NCBI GenBank assembly: GCA_020852835.1
Contig: JADZAC010000005.1
Coordinates: 1-64,000 of the forward strand
Length of the DNA stretch: 64,000 nt
Source of the DNA: Flavobacteriales bacterium
Lineage (GTDB): Bacteria; Bacteroidota; Bacteroidia; Flavobacteriales_F; PHOS-HE28
Reading direction: 5' to 3'
The position numbers were made by a program, and so were the translations under genes. Shown in pieces: positions 23,358-30,740 of the stretch. Below the pieces are notes generated by a model, which was not told the origin of the DNA, searched no databases, and saw only the letters and a list, made by a program, of their open reading frames with translations. The first letter of the stretch is position 1, and every line of letters starts with the position of its first letter.

Positions 23358-25442
23358 ATGCGAACCACTTTATTTTTCCTGGCCACGGCATGGCTGTTGC
23401 CCTTCCTTTCCAACGCACAGAACAGCGGCTTCATGTGCGGGGCGAATGAACTCCACCGCATGGGGGACATCATCAGTGGCCATCCCGAGCGCCTGCAGCA
23501 GATCGAACAGTACCGCTCCGAGCTGGAGCACTTCACCCAGGCCTGGCAGGCTGATGCCACGCGCGACCAGGACGACAATACCTACATCATCCCGGTAGTG
23601 TTCCACATTGTGCACAACAACGGTGCGGAGAACATCAGCGATGCCCAGGTGCTCGACGGACTTCGGGTGATGAACGAGGACTTCAACAAGCTGACACCCG
23701 ATTGGGACCAAGTGCAACCCGAATTCCTCGATCGGGTGGCCGATATGGAGGTGACCTTCAAAATGGCCCAATTGGACCCGGACGGCAACTGCACCAACGG
23801 CATTACGCGCACGGTGAGCACGCTGACCTATGAGGGCAACCAGGAAATGAAAGACCTGGTCCGTTGGCCGCGCGACCGCTACCTGAACATCTGGGTGGCC
23901 TCCGCAGCGGGGGGCGCAGCAGGCTATTCCATGTATCCGTCATCCGTAGCGGGCCCGTGGGGCGAAGATTCGGACGGCATCGTGGTGATGAGCAGCTATG
24001 TGGGGGCCATCGGCACCAGTGATGAGAACAAATCACACACGTTGAGCCATGAGGCCGGCCATTGGATGAACCTGAAGCATTGCTGGGGTGATTCCAACGA
24101 ACCGGGCCTGGAATCCAACTGCAACATGGACGACAACGTGTCCGACACCCCGAACACCAAAGGTTGGCAGAGCTGCAACCTGCAGGGAGCCACCTGCGGT
24201 TCGCCCAAGGACAACGTGGAGAACTTCATGGAATATTCCTACTGCTCCAAGATGTTCACAACCGGCCAAAAAAACCGTGTACACGCCGCGCTCAATAGCG
24301 GCACGGCCTCGCGGAACAACCTTTGGAGCGCCTCCAACCTGGCCCTCACCGGGGTGAACAACGAGCCGGAGATCTGCGCCGTGGCCTTCACCAGCACCAT
24401 GCGGACCATTTGCGCCGGAGGCTCCGTCACCTTCACCGATGCCAGCTACAACGGGGTGACCGAATGGAACTGGAATTTTAACGGCGGCTCACCGTCCACG
24501 GCCAACACGGCCAACCCCACGGTGACCTACGACACGCCGGGGGTCTATGACGTCAGCCTCACCGTTGGCAACGGCATCGATGATCTGGGGGCCGTGGAAC
24601 AGCAGTACATCACCGTGCTGCCCATGACCGGGGATGCGTTGCCCATCGCCGAAAGCTTTGAAGAGGGAACGACCTTTACGCCCACCATTTGGACCGCCGC
24701 TGAAGTGGCCTCCGGTACCAACTTCGAAGTCTCCTCCACGACTGCCTTCACCGGGTCGAACAGCGTGAAGCTCTCCAACAGTTCCTCCACGAACGGTAGA
24801 ACCTTCGAGCTGGTCAGTTCCACCGTGGACATCACCGGAGACCCACCGGCCGTGCTGAGCTTCCGGTATGCCTTTGCCAAGCGCCTCAACAGCAATGAAG
24901 ATGCCTTGCGCGTCTTCGCCAGCCGGGATTGCGGTGCCACCTGGAGCCTGCGCCGCGCGCTGGTGGGCGACGACCTGGCCACCGCGCCCAACACGGGCGG
25001 CTCATTCGTGCCCAACGGGCCGGGCCAATGGGGCTACAACGAAACTTCGCCCATTGGCGGGCTGTATGAGGTGAGCAACCTGCGCTTCAAGTTTGTATTT
25101 GAGAGCAATGGCGGCAACAACCTCTGGTTGGACGATATCAATGTGAACGGCGCCTCAGTGGGCATTTCGGAGCTCGGATCCACCGCCGGGCAGGCGTTGT
25201 ACGTGGTGCCGAATCCGGCCAAGGACCGCGCCGAGGTGAGCACGTTCCTGGCCGAGGCCGGCAGGGTGAAGGTGGAATTGGTGGACCTGCTGGGCAGGCC
25301 CTTGAAGGTGATCGCGGAAGGCGTGGCGCCGGCGGGCGAAGCCCGCTGGACCATGGACTTGGGCGAATTGCCGGCAGGCATGTACTTCGTGCGCGTGCAG
25401 CAAGCCGCAGGCAACCGGGTGGCCAAGTTCACCAAGGAGTAG
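23358..25442 (+). CDS. Secreted M43-family zinc metalloprotease with PKD and T9SS domains
   Basis: The 694-residue protein starts with a signal peptide (cleavage near residue 20, 'LSNAQ'). The pappalysin-like (M43) domain has the zinc motif HEAGHWMNLKH (His231, Glu232, His235, His241) and a downstream Met-turn ('VENFMEYSYCSKMFT'). A PKD domain follows at about 350-430 ('TEWNWNFNGGSPST'), then a jelly-roll-like module ending in 'NNLWLDDINVNG'. The last 80 residues ('VVPNPAKDRAEV', 'LLGRPLKV', 'LPAGMYFVRV') are a type A T9SS sorting domain. It is predicted to be a surface or extracellular protease. In the motif, Asn replaces the usual Gly before the third His. Confidence 0.9.
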   Translation: MRTTLFFLATAWLLPFLSNAQNSGFMCGANELHRMGDIISGHPERLQQIEQYRSELEHFTQAWQADATRDQDDNTYIIPVVFHIVHNNGAENISDAQVLDGLRVMNEDFNKLTPDWDQVQPEFLDRVADMEVTFKMAQLDPDGNCTNGITRTVSTLTYEGNQEMKDLVRWPRDRYLNIWVASAAGGAAGYSMYPSSVAGPWGEDSDGIVVMSSYVGAIGTSDENKSHTLSHEAGHWMNLKHCWGDSNEPGLESNCNMDDNVSDTPNTKGWQSCNLQGATCGSPKDNVENFMEYSYCSKMFTTGQKNRVHAALNSGTASRNNLWSASNLALTGVNNEPEICAVAFTSTMRTICAGGSVTFTDASYNGVTEWNWNFNGGSPSTANTANPTVTYDTPGVYDVSLTVGNGIDDLGAVEQQYITVLPMTGDALPIAESFEEGTTFTPTIWTAAEVASGTNFEVSSTTAFTGSNSVKLSNSSSTNGRTFELVSSTVDITGDPPAVLSFRYAFAKRLNSNEDALRVFASRDCGATWSLRRALVGDDLATAPNTGGSFVPNGPGQWGYNETSPIGGLYEVSNLRFKFVFESNGGNNLWLDDINVNGASVGISELGSTAGQALYVVPNPAKDRAEVSTFLAEAGRVKVELVDLLGRPLKVIAEGVAPAGEARWTMDLGELPAGMYFVRVQQAAGNRVAKFTKE

Positions 25443-25469
25443 TTGCCGTGCCCTCGGGTACGCAGGCGG

Positions 25470-25494
25470 GGCCGCTCCGAGTGCCGGAGCGGCC
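25470..25494. terminator. GC-rich hairpin after the M43 protease
   Basis: GGCCGCTCCG (25470-25479) and CGGAGCGGCC (25485-25494) form a perfect 10-bp stem with a 5-base loop, starting 28 bases after the protease stop. No T tract follows. Confidence 0.65.
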
Positions 25495-25687
25495 TCGCGC
25501 GTTTGGGCCATTCCCGTCGTTCAGATCCGCCCGGGCTTCGGCCGTGGACAGCCTCGAATGGATAAGTTGATGTCCTGCAGTGGTTTCCCGATCAGTGAAA
25601 CCGGGCCATGGCAGGTGTCTGTCCCGAGGCGGTGGAAAACGTTCTGGACCTTCCCCAATTCCCGGGGCGCTTGGATCTGCTGCATAC

Positions 25688-25720
25688 AAAAGGGCCGTTC
25701 CCGCCGGGAACGGCCCTTTT
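25688..25720. terminator. Strong bidirectional terminator
   Basis: AAAAGGGCCGTTCCC (25688-25702) and its exact complement (25706-25720) form a 15-bp stem with a 3-base loop (GCC). A-rich and T-rich edges make it a valid terminator in both directions. It ends the minus-strand operon that stops at 25736. Confidence 0.85.
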
Positions 25721-25735
25721 TATGCTGGCGGCAGC

Positions 25736-26170
25736 CTATTTGTAGCCCAGCAAAATGGCCACGCACCCCACGGTGAGCAGGTTATTGCCCCCTTGGTCGC
25801 CCTTGGGCACGGAGAGCAGTACGGAGAGCTTTTGCGTGGTGGCCACCTTGAAGTCGAAATGATCCTTGGGGGCCTCGGGCGTGCTTTCGAACAGCACCTG
25901 GCCGGAAGCATCGGCCAGCTGCCAGCCCACGTTGCCCAAGATGGGATGCGCGCACACCAGCAGGCGGTATTCCTGCCCGCTGTAAAAGGTGAGGTCCACT
26001 TGCGCCTCTTCGCCGGGCGCCAACTGGGCGGCGTTGAAGGTCTCGTTGAACTTGTACGGTGCCATGGCAGGCATGCACTTGTTCTTGGCGAAGCTGCGGC
26101 ACTGGGCGCTGGAAACAACGGGGAGCGCGAACAAGAGCAGCGCGGCAAGGATCGGGGTAAGGTGCTTCAT
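25736..26170 (-). CDS. Uncharacterised exported protein (144 aa)
   Basis: A signal peptide ('HLTPILAALLLFALPVVSSAQ') precedes a 120-residue beta-rich domain with four Cys residues ('CRSFAKNKCMP', 'LLVCAHP', 'TVGCVAIL') that could form disulfides. No family is recognised. It starts nine bases after the upstream lipoprotein gene and so forms a two-gene operon with it, ending at a strong terminator. The product is probably periplasmic or surface-exposed; its lack of a T9SS tail argues against secretion through that route. Confidence 0.72.
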   Translation of the reverse strand: MKHLTPILAALLLFALPVVSSAQCRSFAKNKCMPAMAPYKFNETFNAAQLAPGEEAQVDLTFYSGQEYRLLVCAHPILGNVGWQLADASGQVLFESTPEAPKDHFDFKVATTQKLSVLLSVPKGDQGGNNLLTVGCVAILLGYK

Positions 26171-26178
26171 GTCCGGGA

Positions 26179-27066
26179 TCAGTTGATGTAGCTGGCGCGG
26201 ATGGTTGCGGCGGCCTCGGAGATGGCCTTGAGCTGTTCGTCCGTCAGGGTGGCCGTAGGCGCAGTGCCGCCGATGGTGGCCACGCCGTTTTCCTCGGTTA
26301 CCGTGCTGTTGCCTCCGGGGGTGACCACCTGCGCGTACAGTCCTTGGAGCTGTTGGAGGTCCTTGAGCACCGAGGCGATGGTAGGATCGTCCGGGCTGTA
26401 GGTCTTCACCAGTTCGAGCAGATCGTCCAGCGGAATGCGTTGTTCGGCGATGCGTTGGCGCAGCTCCGGGGTGTCGTGCAGCTTGGTTACCTGAGTGGCG
26501 ATGTACAGGCCTTCCACCCAACCTCCGGTCACCATCAACGCGCTGATGTTGTCGCGGCCGTTTTCCTTCAGGTAGCCGTCCACATGCCAATACGTCTCAC
26601 TGATGATGCTCAAGAGGGAGTCCCGGTTGTTCCGGTTCTTTTCCAAGCGTTCCACCACCTGCTGGTTGAAGGCGCTGACCACATCGAGCTTCTTGGCCAG
26701 CTTCTGGGCGCAGCTGGTGTAGAGCATGCTTTCCTGCGTGTTGTTGTACACGCTGGCATAGCTGAGGTCGGCGCCGTAGATGCCCAGGTTGATGGCTTGT
26801 TTGCTGGCAGCCGTGTAGTTGTCCACGTTCTTCACATCGTTCAGGATGTCCTTGTCGTACTCGGCCCCGGCCTTCTTCAACAGCCCGGCGGTTTCCATGG
26901 GCGACGGAATGTTGTGGAAAATGCTGCGGGTACGTTGAGAGCGCAGGATGGCCGTGGAATCCACCGTCGGCACGTTCAAGCTCTCCTGCGGCGGCTGTTC
27001 GGCACCTCCGCAGGCGGCCAGGAGCAGGGTGAAGCTTGCGGCGAGAAGGATCGGGGTCTGTCGCAT
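26179..27066 (-). CDS. Uncharacterised lipoprotein (295 aa)
   Basis: The leader ends in the lipobox 'LLAAC' with Cys19. The mature part is mainly helical, with 'VDNYTAASKQAINLGIYGADLSYASVYN' and 'LTDEQLKAISEAAATIRASYI' at the C terminus. I do not recognise a named domain. It is the first gene of a two-gene operon with the exported protein at 25736 (9-base gap) and follows polA by 59 bases, so it may also be read from the polA transcript. Location: outer or inner membrane, periplasmic face. Confidence 0.78.
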   Translation of the reverse strand: MRQTPILLAASFTLLLAACGGAEQPPQESLNVPTVDSTAILRSQRTRSIFHNIPSPMETAGLLKKAGAEYDKDILNDVKNVDNYTAASKQAINLGIYGADLSYASVYNNTQESMLYTSCAQKLAKKLDVVSAFNQQVVERLEKNRNNRDSLLSIISETYWHVDGYLKENGRDNISALMVTGGWVEGLYIATQVTKLHDTPELRQRIAEQRIPLDDLLELVKTYSPDDPTIASVLKDLQQLQGLYAQVVTPGGNSTVTEENGVATIGGTAPTATLTDEQLKAISEAAATIRASYIN

Positions 27067-27125
27067 GGTCGTGCGGTCTTCAGGGGAATGGGACGCGGTA
27101 AAGGTGCCTGCCCTTGGCGCTGGGA

Positions 27126-29978
27126 TCAATGGGCTTCCAACCAGTTTTTCCCCACGTTCATGTCAACAACGAGGGGAACAGCCAGTTGCACGGCCCCTTC
27201 CATCAGGGCTTTTACGCGTTCCCGTACGGCAGGTTCCTCCTCCAAATGGCAGTCGAACACCAGTTCGTCATGCACCTGCAGCAGCAGCTTGCTGCGCAGG
27301 CGCTCCTGCTCCAGCCAGGCGTGGATCTGGATCATGGCCACCTTGATGATGTCCGCTGCCGTGCCCTGCATGGGCGCATTGATGGCCACGCGTTCCGCGG
27401 CCGCCCGCACGGTGTTGTTGGCACTGCGGATGTCCGGCAGGTAGCGACGGCGGCCCAGGAGCGTTTGCACATAGCCGTGTTCGCGGCAGAAGGCGATGGT
27501 TTGGTCCATGTAGCCCTTTACGCCTGGGAACTGCGCGAAGTAGCCGGTGATGATCTCCTGGGCCTCGCCCCGTGGGATGCCGAGGTTCTGGCTGAGGCCG
27601 AAGGCGCCCTGCCCGTAGGCGATGCCGAAGTTGACGGCCTTGGCACGGCTGCGCTGTTCGCGCGTCACCTCGCCGATGGGCACATGGAACACCTTGGCGG
27701 CGGTGGCCGCATGGATGTCCAGCCCCTGGCGGAAGGCTTCCTGCATGTTGGGGTCGCCGCTCATGTGGGCGATGATGCGCAGTTCGATCTGCGAGTAGTC
27801 GGCGCTCAGCAGGCCGTAGTGCTTGTCGCGCGGCACGAAGGCCTTGCGGATCTCGCGCCCTTTCTCCGTGCGGATGGGGATGTTCTGCAGGTTGGGCTCA
27901 TCGCTGCTCAGGCGGCCGGTGGCCACCACGGCCTGCCGGTAGTTGGTGTGGATGCGCCCATCGGCGGGATCCACGGCCAGGGGCAGCGTGTCCACGTAGG
28001 TGCTCTTGAGCTTGCGCAGGCTGCGGTAGTCCAGGATAAGCGGGATGGCGGGGTGCTCGTGGGCCATGGCGCTCAGGATGTCCTCGCTTGTCTGGTATTG
28101 GCCCGTGCGCGTTTTCTTGGGCTTTTCGCCGCCCAGCTTCAGCGTTTCAAAGAGCACGTCGCCGAGCTGCTTGGGCGAGTCGATGTTGAACGGTACCCCG
28201 CAGGCGGCGATGATCTTCTCCTGCAGGTCCAGGATGGCCGTGCCCAGCTCCGCACTGAACGCCTTCAAGGCCTCCACGTCCAGGCGGATGCCTTCCGTCT
28301 CCATGTCGGCCAGCACCTGCACCAGCGACATTTCCAGTTCGGTGAAGAGCTTTTCCTGCTGCTGCTCCTTCAGCCGGGGCGCCAGCAGTTCGTGCAGTTG
28401 CCAGGTGATGTCGGCATCCTCGGCGGCGTATTCGGCCACCTTTTCCACCGGTACGTCACGCATGCTCTTCTGGTTCTTCCCGGCGCCGATCAGCTCGCTG
28501 ATGGGCTGTGGCCGGTAGTGCAGCAGCGTTTCGGCCATGTAGTCCATGCCGTGCCGCAGGTCGGCCTCCAGCAGGAAGTGCGCCAGCATGGTGTCGAACT
28601 GCGGGCCGCGCACGCGCACGCCGTAGCGGTGCAGCACGCGCAGGTCGTACTTGATGTTCTGGCCTACCTTGGTGATGCGCCCGTCCTCCAGCGGCTTGCG
28701 GAAGCGTTCCACCACGGCTTGCGCGGCCTCGCGCCCTGCGGGCACCGGCACATACCAGCCCTCGTGCGCCTTCCAGCTGAAGGAAAGGCCCACCAGCTCC
28801 GCTTGTTGCAGGTCCAGCGCGTCAGTCTCCGTATCGAAACAGAATTTCCCCAGCCCCGCCAGCTCCTTGGCCAAGGCTTCCTGCTCCTCCGCCGTGGCCG
28901 CGATCCGGTAATCGTGCGGCACCGTGCTGAGGTCACCCATGGCACGGTCATCGCGAGGCCCTGCGAAGCGATCCACCCCGTGATCCGTTTCGCCCCCACT
29001 GAAAAGATCCGGCTGCTGCGCTTTCGGCGTCACCTTCATGCGCGGCGGTGCCGTTGCCGTTTCCGTCTGTGCCTCCCCGCCCAGCACCGTCTTCAGCAGC
29101 GTCTTGAACTCCAGCTCCTCGAACACTTCGCGCACTTTCTCCTCATCGGGCGGGTCCAAGTGCAGGGCCTCGTGGTCCAACACTACCGGTGCATCGGTGA
29201 TGATCGTGGCCAGCGCCTTGCTCATGCGGCCTTGCTCCGCAAAGGCCAGCACGTTCTCCTTCTGCTTGCCTTTGAGCTGCTCCACACCTTCCAGCACGCC
29301 CTCCAAGCTGCCGAATTGTTGGATCAGCTTCATGGCCGTCTTCTCGCCGATGCCCGGGATGCCGGGGATGTTGTCCACCGCATCGCCCATCAGCCCCAGG
29401 ATGTCGCGCACCTGGTCGGGGTGCTCCAGGCCCCAGCGTTCGCACACCTCCTTGGGCCCCAGCACCTCCGGCGGCGCGCCGCTCTTGCCCGGCTTGTACA
29501 TCAGCACCTGGTCGCTCACCAACTGCCCGAAATCCTTGTCGGGCGTCACCATGTAGGTGGTGTACCCTTCCTTTTCGGCCTGCTTGGCCAGGGTGCCGAT
29601 CACGTCGTCGGCCTCGTAGCCCGGGCTTTCCAGCACGGGAATGTTGAACGCCTCGATGATGCGGCGGATCCACGGCACGTTGCTGCGGATGTCGTCCGGC
29701 GTTTCATCGCGGTTGGCCTTGTACTCCGGGTGTACGTCCAAGCGCACTTGCGGCGCGCCCTTGTCGAACACCACGGCCAGGTGCGTGGGCTTTTCGCGCT
29801 TGATCAGGTCCAGCAGCGTGAGCGTGAAGCCGAAGGCCGCGCTGGTGTTCTGGTGCTTGCTGTTGATGCGCGGGTTGCGGATGAAGCTGAAGTAGGCGCG
29901 GAAGATCAGCGCGTAGGCATCCAGCAGGAAGAGGCGCTTATCGTCGTTTCCGTTGGTGGAAGGGGTGTGCAGGGACAT
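27126..29978 (-). CDS. polA: DNA polymerase I
   Basis: The 950-residue enzyme has the three expected domains. The N-terminal 5'-3' exonuclease is marked by 'LLDAYALIFRAYFSF', 'YEADDVIGTLA' and 'DKDFGQLV'. The 3'-5' exonuclease keeps an Asp-x-Glu motif ('FDTETDALDL'), so proofreading is probably active. The polymerase has 'SADYSQIELR' (motif A), the 'RAKAVNFGIAYG' O-helix (motif B) and 'QVHDELVF' (motif C). It works in replication primer removal and repair. The ATG at 29978 follows a TACCTTCA promoter-like element by eight bases. A lysine- and proline-rich linker of about 60 residues separates the exonuclease domains. Confidence 0.95.
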   Translation of the reverse strand: MSLHTPSTNGNDDKRLFLLDAYALIFRAYFSFIRNPRINSKHQNTSAAFGFTLTLLDLIKREKPTHLAVVFDKGAPQVRLDVHPEYKANRDETPDDIRSNVPWIRRIIEAFNIPVLESPGYEADDVIGTLAKQAEKEGYTTYMVTPDKDFGQLVSDQVLMYKPGKSGAPPEVLGPKEVCERWGLEHPDQVRDILGLMGDAVDNIPGIPGIGEKTAMKLIQQFGSLEGVLEGVEQLKGKQKENVLAFAEQGRMSKALATIITDAPVVLDHEALHLDPPDEEKVREVFEELEFKTLLKTVLGGEAQTETATAPPRMKVTPKAQQPDLFSGGETDHGVDRFAGPRDDRAMGDLSTVPHDYRIAATAEEQEALAKELAGLGKFCFDTETDALDLQQAELVGLSFSWKAHEGWYVPVPAGREAAQAVVERFRKPLEDGRITKVGQNIKYDLRVLHRYGVRVRGPQFDTMLAHFLLEADLRHGMDYMAETLLHYRPQPISELIGAGKNQKSMRDVPVEKVAEYAAEDADITWQLHELLAPRLKEQQQEKLFTELEMSLVQVLADMETEGIRLDVEALKAFSAELGTAILDLQEKIIAACGVPFNIDSPKQLGDVLFETLKLGGEKPKKTRTGQYQTSEDILSAMAHEHPAIPLILDYRSLRKLKSTYVDTLPLAVDPADGRIHTNYRQAVVATGRLSSDEPNLQNIPIRTEKGREIRKAFVPRDKHYGLLSADYSQIELRIIAHMSGDPNMQEAFRQGLDIHAATAAKVFHVPIGEVTREQRSRAKAVNFGIAYGQGAFGLSQNLGIPRGEAQEIITGYFAQFPGVKGYMDQTIAFCREHGYVQTLLGRRRYLPDIRSANNTVRAAAERVAINAPMQGTAADIIKVAMIQIHAWLEQERLRSKLLLQVHDELVFDCHLEEEPAVRERVKALMEGAVQLAVPLVVDMNVGKNWLEAH

Positions 29979-29986
29979 GCGGGGCG

Positions 29987-29994
29987 TGAAGGTA
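29987..29994 (-). promoter_or_regulatory. -7-like element TACCTTCA for polA
   Basis: It matches TAnnTTTG at six of eight positions, eight bases before the polA ATG. Its position fits the pattern at other genes in the window. Confidence 0.4.
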
Positions 29995-30010
29995 GCAGTG
30001 GGTTGTGATG

Positions 30011-30200
30011 AACCACGGATAACGCCCAGGGCTATCGCCTTTTAATACTGCGCCTGACGGCGCTTATCCAATACTTGCGCGAACCACGGATCCACACGGA
30101 TGGACACGGATCGCGAACGTCTCCGGGAATCGGACGCAAAGTCGTGGCCCACTTCCTGCATCGCGCATTTATCAGAGTTCATACGCGTGCATCCGTGGTT
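30011..30200. repeat. Dispersed AACCACGGAT/ACACGGAT repeat element
   Basis: AACCACGGAT occurs at 30011-30020 and again at 30082-30091, where it continues as two more ACACGGAT units to about 30111. An inverted copy ATCCGTGGTT ends the element at 30191-30200. The layout (tandem CACGGAT units with an inverted end) is a common type of intergenic bacterial repeat. It accounts for most of the 434-base stretch between polA and the thioredoxin remnant (29979-30412), in which I see no gene. Confidence 0.65.
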
Positions 30201-30412
30201 GGGAATTCGGGAATGTCGCGACCGCAGGGTGCGCAAGAGGCGATTGCCCTGGATGAACGCCGTGAACACGGATCCAGCTGGATGGAGCGGAGTGCCGCTT
30301 GTTCGGCATCCCTCTCCATCTCCGTCCATTGGGATTGCTTGGTGTACTGCAATGGCTGGCTTGCCTATGTAGTCAGCCGGATCACGGTCCATTTGAAAAC
30401 CCGGAAGCCTAC

Positions 30413-30616
30413 ATGACACGGCTCCATCGGAAAAAATCGCTGGGAGGCACCAGCCTTTTTGCCGACGCGGACCGGACGAAGGCGCTGAACGAAGCCTACA
30501 ATTTCAACGGCATCCCGCACTTTGTGCTGATCGGCAAGGACGGAAAGTTGGTTGACGCCAACACCTATCCGGGCGAGGAGGCCTCGGCCATGATCACGGA
30601 AGCCTTGGCGCGGTAG
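30413..30616 (+). pseudogene. Remnant of a thioredoxin-like protein
   Basis: The 67 codons give the C-terminal part of a thioredoxin fold: 'YNFNGIPHFVLIGKDGKLVDANTYPG' has the cis-Pro loop (Gly-Ile-Pro) and the final strands and helix. The N-terminal half with the Cys-x-x-Cys site is absent. Upstream sequence is repeat-derived, so the 5' part was probably lost through repeat-associated deletion. The codon use and composition still look protein-coding, which suggests a recent loss or a residual product. No promoter is clear. Related intact thioredoxin-like genes lie at 34589, 37314 and 37938. Confidence 0.65.
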
Positions 30617-30740
30617 GTGTATTCCGCGGATGTTCGACTGCGGATCCCCGATGCCATGAGGCGCGCCGATAATTTTTTGGCCGTGATCAAACCGGGCCGC
30701 CTACTTTCAGGTCATCAATCGGCTAAAGACCATCTTGTCC

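Larger units (their letters stand above)
25443..25735. other. Intergenic stretch between convergent genes
   Basis: It contains the hairpins at 25470-25494 and 25688-25720. Apart from those I see no gene, RNA gene or repeat; short open frames here lack start sites and protein-like composition. Confidence 0.5.

Noticed and set aside
25558-25776. Open frame crossing the terminator at 25688-25720
   Set aside because: It reads through a perfect terminator hairpin and into a gene on the other strand.
27114-30008. A 964-codon open frame antisense to polA
   Set aside because: Same cause: complementary strand of a GC-rich gene; no family signal, and it crosses the polA promoter.
30075-30416. Open frames in the CACGGAT repeat region
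   Set aside because: Translated repeat units (patterns such as 'RIHTDGHG') give false frames; no ribosome binding site or family match.
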